Source: Halopiger xanaduensis SH-6 (GTDB lineage Archaea; Halobacteriota; Halobacteria; Halobacteriales; Natrialbaceae). Taken from it: a stretch of DNA of 64,000 nucleotides. The stretch is from assembly GCF_000217715.1 (NCBI RefSeq), contig NC_015666.1, positions 2,740,270-2,804,269 on the forward strand, read 5' to 3'. This document shows positions 34,289 through 43,166 of this stretch, one piece after another. The notes beneath the pieces were generated by a model. It made no database searches. It had not been told where the DNA came from and saw nothing but the letters and a program-made list of their open reading frames with translations. The position numbers and the translations under genes are program-made. The stretch's first letter is position 1; every line of letters begins with the position of its first letter.

Positions 34289-35896
34289 ATGGAGACGCCA
34301 CTCCTCGTGACCGACTTCCTCGAGCAGGCCCGTCGACACTACGGCGATCAGGAAGCGATCGTCGGGACGGACGGCGAGCGGTTCACCTACGACGAGTTCG
34401 GCGATCGCGTCGACCGGTTCGCTCGAGCGCTACAGGAGAGGGGGATCGGAAAGGGCGACCGCGTGGCGGTGCTCGACCCGAACACGCACTACCACCTCGA
34501 GGCGGCCTACGGGGCGATGTCGATCGGGGCGATCCACGCGCCGCTGAACTACCGGCTGACGTCCGAGGACTACGCGTACATGCTCGCCGACGCCGAGATG
34601 GACGCCGTCTACGCCGACTACGAGTACGCCGCGAAGATCGAGGCGATCCGCGACGAGGTGCCCACGGAGACGTTCGTGACGAACGACGCCGACGCCGTCG
34701 AGGGTGACTGGGAGGACTTCGACGACGTTCTCGAAGCGGCCGAACCCGACTACGAGCAGCCCGAGATGGCCGAAGACGAGATCATCACGATCAACTATAC
34801 CTCCGGCACGACGGGCGACCCGAAGGGCGTCTGTCGCACCCACCGGACGGAGACGCTCCACGCGTACCTGGTATCGATCTACCACGAACTCACCGACGGC
34901 GACGTCTACCTGTGGACGCTGCCGATGTTCCACGTCAACGGCTGGGGGCACATCTACGCGGTGACGGGACTGGGCGCGAAGCACGTCTGCACCCGCGGGG
35001 TCAACGCTGACGAGGTGATCGAGACGATCCGCGAGGAGGACGTGTCCTTCCTCTGTGCGGCGCCGACGGTGCTCAATCAACTCATCGACTACTACGAACG
35101 GGAGGGCGAACCCGAGATGACCGGCGACAACGACGTCCGCGTGACCACCGCCGGCAGCGCCCCGCCCGAAGCCACCATCCGCGCCGTCGAGGAGGAGTTC
35201 GGCTGGCGGCTCAAACACCTCTACGGCGCGACCGAGACCGGCCCGCTGATCACGATCTCGCCCGAGCGACTCCTCGAGGCGGACAACCGCTTCTCGATGA
35301 AGAAACGGCAGGGGATGGGCGTGCTCGGGACCGACGTCCGCGTCGTCGACGAGGACGGCGAGGACGTCCCCCGCGACGACGAGACGCTCGGCGAGGTCGT
35401 CGTCCGCGGCAACCAGGTGATGGACCGCTACTGGAACAAGCCCGAGGCCACCGAGGAGGCCTTTTCGGAGCGCCGCGAGGGCTACTACCACACGGGCGAC
35501 CTCGCGACGGTCGACGAGCACGGGCTGATCGCCATCCGCGACCGAAAGAAGGACATCATCATCTCCGGCGGCGAGAACATCTCGAGCATCGAACTCGAGG
35601 ACACGCTGTTCGATCACGACGCCGTCGCGGACGCGGCCGTGATCCCGGCGCCCAGCGAGGAGTGGGGCGAGACGCCGAAGGCGTTCGTCGTGCCGTCGAA
35701 CGGCGACCCGGAGGATCCGCCGGTGTCCGCCGACGAGCTGACCCAGTTCACCCGCGACCGGCTGGCGAGCTACAAGGTCGTCCGTCGGATCGAGTACGTC
35801 GAGGAACTGCCGAAGACGGCGACCGGGAAGATTCAGAAGTACGAACTGCGCCAGCGCGAGTGGGCCGACGAGGATCGAGCGATCGGTGAAGGATAA
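34289..35896 (+). CDS. Acyl-CoA synthetase (AMP-forming)
   Basis: 535 residues of the adenylate-forming superfamily. The phosphate loop YTSGTTGDPKGV is at about residues 170-181, followed by LYGATETGPLITISP, YYHTGDLATVDEHGLIAIRDRKKDIIISGG (quoted as YYHTGDLATVDE and IRDRKKDIIISGG) and LPKTATGKIQKYEL with the catalytic Lys. It activates a carboxylic acid with ATP and CoA; the chain length cannot be told, though a medium- or long-chain fatty acid or an aromatic acid fits its size. Transcribed alone; a 14-base palindrome lies 32 bases past its stop. Confidence 0.93.
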   Translation: METPLLVTDFLEQARRHYGDQEAIVGTDGERFTYDEFGDRVDRFARALQERGIGKGDRVAVLDPNTHYHLEAAYGAMSIGAIHAPLNYRLTSEDYAYMLADAEMDAVYADYEYAAKIEAIRDEVPTETFVTNDADAVEGDWEDFDDVLEAAEPDYEQPEMAEDEIITINYTSGTTGDPKGVCRTHRTETLHAYLVSIYHELTDGDVYLWTLPMFHVNGWGHIYAVTGLGAKHVCTRGVNADEVIETIREEDVSFLCAAPTVLNQLIDYYEREGEPEMTGDNDVRVTTAGSAPPEATIRAVEEEFGWRLKHLYGATETGPLITISPERLLEADNRFSMKKRQGMGVLGTDVRVVDEDGEDVPRDDETLGEVVVRGNQVMDRYWNKPEATEEAFSERREGYYHTGDLATVDEHGLIAIRDRKKDIIISGGENISSIELEDTLFDHDAVADAAVIPAPSEEWGETPKAFVVPSNGDPEDPPVSADELTQFTRDRLASYKVVRRIEYVEELPKTATGKIQKYELRQREWADEDRAIGEG

Positions 35897-35927
35897 CGCC
35901 GTCGGCCGCCGTCAACGACGAACATCC

Positions 35928-35941
35928 TGACTGGCCAGTCA
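35928..35941. repeat. 14-base perfect palindrome
   Basis: TGACTGGCCAGTCA equals its own reverse complement. It is between the acyl-CoA ligase stop (35896) and the small regulator (36067), about 95 bases before the regulator's TATA-like box. There is no T tract after it, so an operator is more likely than a terminator. Confidence 0.6.
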
Positions 35942-36035
35942 AATGCGGTATTCCGGCGATTCGGCGCCCACAAATACATATTACGTCCATAATAGGTACG
36001 AAATATTTCCCCAATGGCGTCCGTAAGGCTCAACT

Positions 36036-36041
36036 TTTATA
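36036..36041 (+). promoter_or_regulatory. TATA-like box of the small winged-helix regulator
   Basis: TTTATA in CAACTTTTATACTG is centred 28 bases before ATG 36067, consistent with a leaderless transcript. The preceding 100 bases are AT-rich compared with the flanks. Confidence 0.55.
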
Positions 36042-36066
36042 CTGCTGGGAGTTTTCGATTCGTAAT

Positions 36067-36360
36067 ATGGCAGAGACTGACGGGGAGGAGATCGAAGACT
36101 TGCCACCGAGCGCCAAACTCGTTTTCAAGGTTCTCGAGTACGACGGCCCGTTGACCCAGAAACAGATCGTCGAGGAATCGATGCTTTCCGCCCGGACGGT
36201 CCGCTACGCGCTCGAGCGCCTCGAGGAGATCGGCATCGTCGACGAGGACATCTACTTCGCCGACGCCCGACAGAGCCTCTACCGGCTCGAAGAACCGGTG
36301 GCGGCCGACGGGAACGGCGTCGACGAATCCCCGAAAAAGGACGCCTGCTGCGCGGAATAA
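36067..36360 (+). CDS. Small winged-helix (MarR-like) transcription regulator
   Basis: 97 residues. The winged helix spans about residues 14-75: LPPSAKLVFKVLEYDGPL, TQKQIVEESMLSARTVRYALERLEEIGIV (quoted as QKQIVEESMLSARTVRYAL and ERLEEIGIVDED) and YFADARQSLYRLEE as the wing. The tail ends in DACCAE, a Cys pair that could sense metal or redox state. Haloarchaea carry several such mini-regulators. It could control itself (palindrome upstream) and its divergent or neighbouring genes; targets are not known. Confidence 0.85.
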   Translation: MAETDGEEIEDLPPSAKLVFKVLEYDGPLTQKQIVEESMLSARTVRYALERLEEIGIVDEDIYFADARQSLYRLEEPVAADGNGVDESPKKDACCAE

Positions 36361-36437
36361 CGAAACGGCATCCTCCGCGCGGTAGCCACACTGAGCGAAC
36401 GACAAGGATTATTTTCGTCCGGTGACCGTTCCCCCGC

Positions 36438-36851
36438 ATGGACAAGGAGCGGCTTCCCCGGTGGGGCTGGTTGCTGATCGGCCTCTTTGCAGCGTCGATC
36501 GTCGCGCAGTTTCTCAACGTCGTTCTCGGTCGGGCCGGCCTCGCCGAGGAGTATCAGGTCGTCACGGTCATCGCCACCATGGCGCCCGTGTTGATCTACG
36601 TCGGCGTCTGGTACGACGACCACCGCCAACACTACTGGGAGCACTCGAGCGCGCGGATCGTCGGCGATATCGTCTTCGTCCTGCTGGGTGCGATCATCGG
36701 TGCGACGACCGTGATCGCGGTGCTCTCCGGCTTCGGATTCGAGATTCCGCGGTACCTGCAGGATATCCTCGCGATGGGAGGCGGCTTCCTCGTCGCCTGG
36801 CTGCTGTTCTGGTGGCGAAATCCGGACCTGTACCACTTTGAGGCCGACTGA
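36438..36851 (+). CDS. Four-helix membrane protein, unknown function
   Basis: 137 residues. Hydrophobic segments at about 10-30, 42-60, 72-95 and 107-127 (WGWLLIGLFAASIVAQFL, VVTVIATMAPVLIYVGVWY, IVGDIVFVLLGAIIGATTVIAVL quoted partly as IVFVLLGAIIGATTVIAVL, MGGGFLVAWLLFWW) suggest four passes. Family not recognised beyond haloarchaea. It follows the small regulator by 77 bases and is convergent with nadE. Confidence 0.75.
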   Translation: MDKERLPRWGWLLIGLFAASIVAQFLNVVLGRAGLAEEYQVVTVIATMAPVLIYVGVWYDDHRQHYWEHSSARIVGDIVFVLLGAIIGATTVIAVLSGFGFEIPRYLQDILAMGGGFLVAWLLFWWRNPDLYHFEAD

Positions 36852-36876
36852 GGGGACCGCTCGAGGCCGCCGCTCG

Positions 36877-37794
36877 TCAGGAGTCCGCAGGCTCGTCACC
36901 GAACTCGAGCGTCGACTCGGTTCGGTCCCCGACGCCCGGCGTCGGTGGCGTCGTTCGCTTGTGCGTCGTCTCGGCGCACAGCCACGCGATCGATCGCGCC
37001 GTCTCGCGGTCGATTTCGAGTCCAGACGCCGCGTCGGCGATCGACTGTCCCTCGTCGACGAGCCGGGTCAGGAACGGATCGAGGTCGTCGTACGGCGCCC
37101 CGAGTTCGTCGGCGTCGGTCTGGCCGGCCCAGAACCCGGCCGTCGGCTCCTTGGTGACGATGCGGCGCGGAATCCCGATCTGCCCCGCGAGGGCTCGCAC
37201 TTCGGTTTTGTACAGGTCGCCCAGCGGGTAGGCGTCCGCGGCGCCGTCGCCGTACTTCGTGAAGTAACCCAGCAGGCGCTCCGAGCGGTTCGCGGTGCCG
37301 AGCACCAGCTTCGAGCGCCGGTTGGCCGCGTAGTACGCACAGACCATCCGGAACCGCGCGATCACGTTGCCGAGCGCGTGGTTTCGCTCCGCCGGGCGAC
37401 CGCCGTCGGCGTCGGGTTCGAGCACCGGCGTCGCCGTCTCCTCGAAGGTCTCGAGCAGCGGTCGCAACTGGATCTCGCGGAAGTCGATACCCAGTCCCTC
37501 GGCGATGGTTCGGGCCTCGCTGACGCCGGCGCGCTCGCTCTTGTGACAGGGCAGCCCGAGCCCGAGGACGCGCTCGTTGCCCAGCGCCTCGACGGCCAGC
37601 GCCGTCGTCACCGTCGAGTCGATCCCGCCGCTCATCGCCACCACGACGCCCTCGGCACCCGCGTCGGCGACCGTCGACCGAATCTCGCTGACGATCCGGG
37701 CGTGTGCCGCCTCGAGGCCCGCCGGATCGGTGATGAACGGTCCGTTCTCGCTGTGCGACTCCGAATAGACGAACGTCTCCCTTTCAGTACTCAT
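36877..37794 (-). CDS. nadE: NAD+ synthetase
   Basis: 305 residues. The ATP pyrophosphatase loop is VVAMSGGIDSTVTTALAV (about residues 51-68). Further marks are MVCAYYAANRRSKLVLGTANRSE and YGDGAADAYPLGDLYKTEVR (quoted in pieces) and PTAGFWAGQTDADELG. No glutaminase domain is attached, so the enzyme uses ammonia (or a separate glutaminase) to amidate NaAD. ATG 37794 precedes the usual helix. It forms its own transcription unit. Confidence 0.95.
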   Translation of the reverse strand: MSTERETFVYSESHSENGPFITDPAGLEAAHARIVSEIRSTVADAGAEGVVVAMSGGIDSTVTTALAVEALGNERVLGLGLPCHKSERAGVSEARTIAEGLGIDFREIQLRPLLETFEETATPVLEPDADGGRPAERNHALGNVIARFRMVCAYYAANRRSKLVLGTANRSERLLGYFTKYGDGAADAYPLGDLYKTEVRALAGQIGIPRRIVTKEPTAGFWAGQTDADELGAPYDDLDPFLTRLVDEGQSIADAASGLEIDRETARSIAWLCAETTHKRTTPPTPGVGDRTESTLEFGDEPADS

Positions 37795-37981
37795 TGGGTC
37801 AGATCACTGCGTTCTCGCTACTGGTATGAAACATTCGTCTCGTATTTATGCCTACTCCTTAAACAGCTAGTAGTTGAATGTGGGGTTGGTACTCACACAG
37901 GCTGCGGATCGGCGAATCGGTGTGTGTTCGTCAACTCCGGGAATATCGGCGACGTGTGCCAACACCCGTCATTCCAAAAAC

Positions 37982-37988
37982 ATTTATC
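37982..37988 (+). promoter_or_regulatory. TATA-like box of the Tat lipoprotein gene
   Basis: ATTTATC is centred about 26 bases before ATG 38011; a GTG at 38002 is too near the box to be the likely start, supporting 38011. The 37795-37980 stretch upstream contains no gene and is comparatively AT-rich (TTATGCCTACTCCTTAAAC). Confidence 0.5.
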
Positions 37989-38010
37989 GGACTACTGAAC
38001 TGTGTCCGGT

Positions 38011-38778
38011 ATGCAACGCCGGGCGTTTCTCTTCGCGACGGCAGCGACGGCGGCGACGGTCGGCGTCGCCGGCTGCCTCGAGCGTACCGCGACGGCCTAC
38101 GAGCCGTGCCCCGAATCGGTGCTCGTGTACGCGAAGCTCCCCGAGGCGGTGCAGGACGAAATCGACGAGGCCATGGCAGCGGGAACGTACGAAACGACGG
38201 CGTTCCTCGTCACGAACGAGTTTTTGTACGAGACCGTCGCGGCTCGATCCGCCGACGTACTCCGGAAGGACGGAACGTACTACGAGGCCCGGATTACCGA
38301 AGCATCCGTATGGCTCGGGTTCGGGACGAAACGAACGCTGTCGTTCACGGCAGTCACGCTCGAGCGCGAGGAGCCGAAGGAATTGCTCCTCCGGAACACG
38401 ACGGCCGACCCGTGGACTGGTGCGGTCATCGTCGACGATACGAACGGCGACCGGGTCCTGTCGGAACGCGTCACCGTCGAACCGTACCCTCGAGACGAGA
38501 CGCCCGGCAACGTCCCGGCCGACGAAATCGATTGGGGCCGACTCGCTCGCGTCCCAGTTACTGACGAGTACGGACGCTACGACGTCACGCTCGAGCCCGA
38601 CGACGGCGAGTCGGTGACGGTCGACTTCTGGGTGACGATGGGATACCCGCCGCGGCGAGACAGGTACGCCATCACCGACGGCGGCGTCGAATACGACGAA
38701 ACGCTGTACGGTGCGATCCCGCGGCCCGGCCATCCGAGACAGTCGTGTTCGTGGGACGAGGACGGAGCGCTCTACTGA
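38011..38778 (+). CDS. Tat lipoprotein, unknown function
   Basis: 255 residues from ATG 38011. The signal is QRRAFLFATAATAATVGVAGC: a twin arginine, hydrophobic stretch, and lipobox VAGC with Cys 22 or so as the lipid-modified residue. The mature part contains no recognised domain: beta-rich, with two further Cys (YEPCPESVLVY and RQSCSWDED) that could form a disulfide. Likely anchored outside the membrane. The Glu/Asp-rich composition is standard. It is convergent with the PIN-ATPase gene. Confidence 0.78.
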   Translation: MQRRAFLFATAATAATVGVAGCLERTATAYEPCPESVLVYAKLPEAVQDEIDEAMAAGTYETTAFLVTNEFLYETVAARSADVLRKDGTYYEARITEASVWLGFGTKRTLSFTAVTLEREEPKELLLRNTTADPWTGAVIVDDTNGDRVLSERVTVEPYPRDETPGNVPADEIDWGRLARVPVTDEYGRYDVTLEPDDGESVTVDFWVTMGYPPRRDRYAITDGGVEYDETLYGAIPRPGHPRQSCSWDEDGALY

Positions 38779-38813
38779 CTCGACGATACAATCGGATCGC
38801 CGTCGGTACGCGG

Positions 38814-40688
38814 TTACGACGGAACGACCGTAATCGGATCCTTCCGGTCGATCGCCTGCTCCAACTCGTCCGCGATCGCACTCCCTCGAGAGACCTGAAT
38901 TTCGCCGCCGCGACTCACCGTGGCGGTGAAGAGGTAGTCGCCGCCGGCCTGGACCTCGACGGTCTCGCCGTGGTTACCGTCGACGGGGATGACGATGTGG
39001 CGGGAGGTGACTTCGGGCGTGACCATCTGGCCGGCGGCCTGCCCGCCGCCGTCGCTGCTGGCGTTGGCGCTGCCGGCGCCCGCGCCGTAGTGGGGGTTCT
39101 CGTCGTGGGTGCGGACGTCGATGTCGATTCCCAGGCGGTTCTCGATGTCGGTGATCCGACCGCCGCCCTTGCCGATGACGCTCGAGATGTCGTCCTCCTC
39201 GACGTAGACGACCGCGCGGTCCTGGCCCTTGAGCTGGACGTCGACGTAGCCGCGCGCGACCGAGCGGATCTCGCGTTCGATTTCCTGCTTGGCGATGCGG
39301 TCGACGCCGGACTCGCTGGCGGGGCCGCCCTCGTCGTCCTTGAGCGGGACGGTGACGACCTGGCGGTTGAACGTGTAGATCTCGTACTCGGGCTCGCCGG
39401 TCTCGAAGTTCGTGACCTGAATCACGGGGCGAGCGAGGTCCTCCTCGGTGAGTCCCGCGGGGACCTTGACCTCCGTCTTGACGTCGTAGACGGTGTTGAC
39501 CTCCCCGGCCTCGATGTAGACGACGGTGTCGACGACCTGCGGGATCATCCCGAGTTCGACGCGGCCGACGAGCCGCTGCAGGGCGTCGATCGGTCGGGTC
39601 GCGTGGACGACGCCGATCATGCCGACGCCCGCCAGGCGCATGTCCGCGAAGACCTCGAAGTCGTCGGTCTTGCGGACCTCGTCGTAGATGGTGTAGTCCG
39701 GCCGGACCATCAGCAGCGCGTCGGCCGTGTTGGCCATCTCGCCGCCCAGTTCCGTGTACTGGGTGATCTCGGGACCGACCTGCAGGTCCCGCGGCTTTTC
39801 CATCGTCTTGACCGCGTAGTCGTTATCGGAGATGAAGCGGGCGACCGCCTGCGCGAAGGTCGACTTCCCGGCGCCGGGAGCGCCCGAGATCAGGACGCCG
39901 CGCTGGCGCTCGAGCAGCCGTTCTTTGAGTTCGTCGGCGTTCTCGTAGTCCTCGATGTCGGTCTGGGCGATCGGCCGGACGGCGGTGATCTCGATGCCGT
40001 CGGAAAAGGGCGGGCGCCCGACCGCGATCCGGTAGTCCCGGAACTGGACGATCTTCATCCCGGGCTGGGAGAGCTCGAGGAAGCCCTCGGAGGACTCCTT
40101 GGCGGCGTCGACGACCTCGCGGGCGTACTCGTCCATCGTCTCCTCGTCCAAGGGCTCGTCGGCGATGGGTTCGTACCGCATCTCGCCGAGTTCGCCCCGC
40201 TTGGCCTTCGGAACGGCGCCCGCCCGGAGGTGGACGCTCATCGTCTGGTCGTCGAAGTAGTTCTCGACGGTGAGCGTCCCGACGTCGACCTCCCGCACCT
40301 CGGGGGAGACGTGCTCGACGTCGAGCCCCTTCGCCTTCGCGACCTCCGCCTGGACGATGTCGCTGGTGAGGAAGGTCGCGCCCAGGTCCTCCGCGAGGTC
40401 GCGGATCAGGGCGTCGATCTCGCCCTCGGAGGCGTGGCCCCGCTCGATGGCGTTGGGCCGCTCGCCGACGTACTCGAGGTTGATGACGCCCTCGTCGGCT
40501 AAGTCGGCGAGCCGCTGGAGCTCCTCGAGACCGTCCCAGCCGGTCTCGATGCCGTCGTTGGCCTGCGCTTCGAGTTCCGCGACGACGGCCTCGGGTACCG
40601 AAATCGTCGCTCCCTCGAACTGCCCGTCTTCAATCGTCGCCGAGACGCGGCCGTCGATGACCACGCTCGTGTCCGGCACGACGTTCAT
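38814..40688 (-). CDS. PIN domain-ATPase-KH protein (PilT-type ATPase)
   Basis: 624 residues from ATG 40688. Layout: an N-terminal PIN nuclease domain (about 1-150, VVPDTSVVIDGRVS with the first acidic residue, ATFLTSDIVQAEVAKA with the last), a linker, a hexameric T2SS/PilT-like ATPase (about 240-440, Walker A ISGAPGAGKSTFAQAV, Walker B-like LLMVRPDYTIYDEVRK), and a KH RNA-binding domain (about 510-570, VIGKGGGRITDIENRLGI). Such PIN-ATPase proteins (PINA group) are conserved in archaea and interact with nucleic acids in DNA repair or RNA metabolism. A long Ser/Gly/Asn-rich loop (GAGSANASSDGGGQAAG) follows the KH domain. Confidence 0.93.
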   Translation of the reverse strand: MNVVPDTSVVIDGRVSATIEDGQFEGATISVPEAVVAELEAQANDGIETGWDGLEELQRLADLADEGVINLEYVGERPNAIERGHASEGEIDALIRDLAEDLGATFLTSDIVQAEVAKAKGLDVEHVSPEVREVDVGTLTVENYFDDQTMSVHLRAGAVPKAKRGELGEMRYEPIADEPLDEETMDEYAREVVDAAKESSEGFLELSQPGMKIVQFRDYRIAVGRPPFSDGIEITAVRPIAQTDIEDYENADELKERLLERQRGVLISGAPGAGKSTFAQAVARFISDNDYAVKTMEKPRDLQVGPEITQYTELGGEMANTADALLMVRPDYTIYDEVRKTDDFEVFADMRLAGVGMIGVVHATRPIDALQRLVGRVELGMIPQVVDTVVYIEAGEVNTVYDVKTEVKVPAGLTEEDLARPVIQVTNFETGEPEYEIYTFNRQVVTVPLKDDEGGPASESGVDRIAKQEIEREIRSVARGYVDVQLKGQDRAVVYVEEDDISSVIGKGGGRITDIENRLGIDIDVRTHDENPHYGAGAGSANASSDGGGQAAGQMVTPEVTSRHIVIPVDGNHGETVEVQAGGDYLFTATVSRGGEIQVSRGSAIADELEQAIDRKDPITVVPS

Positions 40689-40734
40689 GTCGTACGGTTC
40701 GCCCTTCGCAGGTAAAAGGGTGCGGGACGCGTCT

Positions 40735-41568
40735 TCACGGGTCGTCGTCGGCTTCGTCAGTGCCGTCGGCAGTGGCGTCGGCGCCGGCGCCGTCATCGTC
40801 GACCGTTCCACCATTCGCCTCGAGCGACAGTCGCGTCGCCGCCTCGCGGCGACCCTCGTAGACCTCGTCGGCCCACTCGCGAAACGCAGGCTCGTCGCTC
40901 TCGATGCACGCGACGAACGTCCCGTCGTCGTAGCAGCCGACGAACGCGCGCTCGTCGGTCAGCGTTACGCCGAACTCGAGCGGCTCGTCGAGCACGTAGA
41001 GGGTGAACTGGCCGCCGGCAATCGGCTCGTCCGGCGGCGCCGCCTCGAGCACCGATCGCGGGACGATCAGTTCGGTGTCGACGCCCGCCTCGAGGAGGTC
41101 GCGGTGGACCTCGATGAGCAGTTCGCTGAACACGGGTAGAATCCCGCGAATGTCGTCGGTCGTCGCTTCGCTCATCGCGCTCCGGTAGTGGCTGATCGGG
41201 CCGTGCGGATCGTTCGACTCGGCGACCGTGACGGTCGCGTCGGTCAGCAAGAGCGGATCGAACTCGTCGTCGATGGCCGCAAGCCCGTCGATCACGTCCG
41301 CGTGCGACTCGAGGACGTCGAGTCGGTCGAGGTACGTCGCCGTCGCCTCGCAGACGCGGTCGCCGAGCGGGGTGAGCTCGTAGCGCCCGTCGACCTTGTG
41401 GATCCACCCGAGTTCGCAACACCGGTTCAGGTGGCGCTGGACGGTCACCCGCGAGATCGAGAGCGCGCCGGTGAGCGCCTGCGTGTCCGCGGGGGCCGAC
41501 CGGAGTTCCCGAAGCACCTCGAGTCGGTGCGGGGACGAGAACAGTTGTTTCCCCCAATCGTAACCCAT
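40735..41568 (-). CDS. Winged-helix regulator with FilR1-like C-terminal domain
   Basis: 277 residues from ATG 41568. The N terminus is a winged helix: FSSPHRLEVLRELRSAPADTQAL and LSISRVTVQRHLNRCCELGWI (quoted in parts), wing DGRYELTPLG. The remainder (about 90-255) is the alpha-beta domain seen in archaeal regulators of the FilR1/DUF1724 type, with LIVPRSVLEAAP and GVTLTDERAFVGCYDDG. A disordered acidic tail closes it. It may bind a small ligand through the C-terminal domain. The promoter at 41593-41600 carries a nearby dyad that could be an autoregulatory site. Confidence 0.85.
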   Translation of the reverse strand: MGYDWGKQLFSSPHRLEVLRELRSAPADTQALTGALSISRVTVQRHLNRCCELGWIHKVDGRYELTPLGDRVCEATATYLDRLDVLESHADVIDGLAAIDDEFDPLLLTDATVTVAESNDPHGPISHYRSAMSEATTDDIRGILPVFSELLIEVHRDLLEAGVDTELIVPRSVLEAAPPDEPIAGGQFTLYVLDEPLEFGVTLTDERAFVGCYDDGTFVACIESDEPAFREWADEVYEGRREAATRLSLEANGGTVDDDGAGADATADGTDEADDDP

Positions 41569-41592
41569 TGGGTACGGTCTGATTGACACAGA

Positions 41593-41627
41593 GTATTATT
41601 GCTTCTGGTTATGTGAGCGGAGTAACC
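41593..41627 (-). promoter_or_regulatory. Promoter of the winged-helix regulator with upstream dyad
   Basis: The minus strand has a TATA-like AATAATAC at 41593-41600, centred about 28 bases before ATG 41568 (leaderless spacing). Just upstream on that strand, GGTTA (41607-41611) and TAACC (41623-41627) form a 5-base inverted repeat with an 11-base spacer. The position directly upstream of the TATA box suits a regulator site. Confidence 0.5.
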
Positions 41628-42071
41628 AATCTGTAACAGTCGTCGAACCGTGATCTGCGCCGTTCGCCGTCGGTCCGGAACGCAGGTCCGTTCGCGCCGT
41701 GTTCGATTCCCGCTCGAGATACAGCCGTTGAACGACCGTTCATTCGATAAGGTAAGGGCCGTCTTCGGCAAAGTCGAGCGTGCGCCGCGGTAGGCGCCAC
41801 TCGTCGACACCACGATCCAGCGGTCAGCGACCGCATGTCGGTGGTTGTCGCGTGCCTCTGACAGAGACGGCGTTCGAGACTGCCCGGCTCGAACGCCACC
41901 CTCGAGCGACCTACGAGAGCGATGCGGCCGCCGAGATCGGCCGTTCGAATCGGTCCGCTGACGCTCGGGGCTCCGTTTTCGACGCGCCGACGCCTCGAAG
42001 TCACAGTGTCAACGCCGACTCGCCGCACCGACGCACTCACGGCCCCGGGCCGTCTAGTACGCACCGAGACA
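41628..42071. other. Intergenic stretch, no gene supported
   Basis: I find no frame with a recognisable protein between the regulator promoter and the M20 gene at 42072. The M20 frame stays open upstream to 41922 but the extra residues look non-native. The region contains GTTCGAATC (41943-41951), which has no tRNA around it. Some promoter for the M20 gene must lie here, but I could not identify a convincing TATA box. Confidence 0.35.
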
Positions 42072-43154
42072 ATGACTGCGACGGTCGCCGAACTGACGCG
42101 CGAGCTGGTCGCCGTGCCGAGCCACGAGGACGAAACCGCCGTCGGCGACGAGATCGAGGCCTGGCTCCGCCGGGAAACCGCGGCCGACGTCACTCGAGAC
42201 GAGGTCGGCAACGTGATCGCCCGCAAAGGCGCGGGCGACCGGTCGCTCGCGCTGGTCGGCCACCACGACGTCGTCGAACCCGACGAGTCGCAACTCGAGG
42301 CGGACGGCGAGTACGTCGTCGAGGAGCGCGACGGCCGTCTCTACGGCCGCGGCACGGCCGACATGAAGGGGGCCGTCGCAGCGGCCATGCTCGCCTTCCG
42401 CGATGCTGAGCCGGCCGGCGAACTCGTCTTCGCGAGCTTCGTCGGCGAGGAGGTCGGCGGCGTCGGCGCGCGCCGCGCCATCGACGAGGGATTCGCACCC
42501 GACTACGCCGTCGTCGGGGAGGGCTCGACCGGCTACTCGAGTCCGGGCGTCACGGACGTCGCCGTCGCGCACAAGGGCCGCCGAGCCAGCACGATCACCG
42601 CACGCGGCACGGCGGCCCACGCGAGCGAGGCCGACGCGGGCGAGAACGCCGTCTACCGCGCGACTGACGCCGTCGACGTCGTCCGCGACCTCGAGCCCCC
42701 GGCCGTCGACGCGGCGGGCGAGACGCTCGCGGGCAGCGTCGTCGTCACCGAGATCGAGGGCGGCCGGGCGTGGAACGTCGTCCCCGACCGCTGCGAGGTG
42801 ACGATCGACGAGCGGACGGTCCCGGGCGAACGGGCCGCTCTCGAGCGCGTTGAGGAGTTCGAGGGCGTCGAGTGGACCGTCGACCAGGACCTGCCGCCGA
42901 TGCGCTGCGACGACCGCGAATTTGCAGAAACAGTGCTCGAAGCGGCCGACGCGGCCCAGTCCGGCTCGCCGGAACTCGTCACGAAACCCCACGCGACCGA
43001 CGCGGGGTGGCTCTCCGAGGCCGGCACGGAGTGCGTGATCTGCGGCGCGGCCGAACCCGGCGAGGCCCACACCGCCGACGAGAGCGTCTCGATCGACGTG
43101 CTCGGGCGGTGCGAGGAGACCTACCGGAAGGTGGCCGAGTCCTGGCCGCGGTAA
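42072..43154 (+). CDS. M20 family metallohydrolase (ArgE/DapE/LysK type)
   Basis: 360 residues from ATG 42072. Zinc-binding landmarks: ALVGHHDVVEPD (His/Asp), YGRGTADMKGAVAAAM (bridging Asp), FVGEEVGGVGARRA (catalytic EE), VVGEGSTG (metal Glu) and GEAHTADESV near the C terminus (last His). The dimerisation domain lies at about 170-280 (VAHKGRRASTITARGTAAHAS, quoted partly). Family members deacylate amino acids such as acetyl-ornithine or LysW-linked lysine; length and motifs fit LysK or ArgE, but no arginine or LysW genes are nearby. Substrate undetermined. Confidence 0.88.
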   Translation: MTATVAELTRELVAVPSHEDETAVGDEIEAWLRRETAADVTRDEVGNVIARKGAGDRSLALVGHHDVVEPDESQLEADGEYVVEERDGRLYGRGTADMKGAVAAAMLAFRDAEPAGELVFASFVGEEVGGVGARRAIDEGFAPDYAVVGEGSTGYSSPGVTDVAVAHKGRRASTITARGTAAHASEADAGENAVYRATDAVDVVRDLEPPAVDAAGETLAGSVVVTEIEGGRAWNVVPDRCEVTIDERTVPGERAALERVEEFEGVEWTVDQDLPPMRCDDREFAETVLEAADAAQSGSPELVTKPHATDAGWLSEAGTECVICGAAEPGEAHTADESVSIDVLGRCEETYRKVAESWPR

Positions 43155-43166
43155 GCTGGCGGGATA

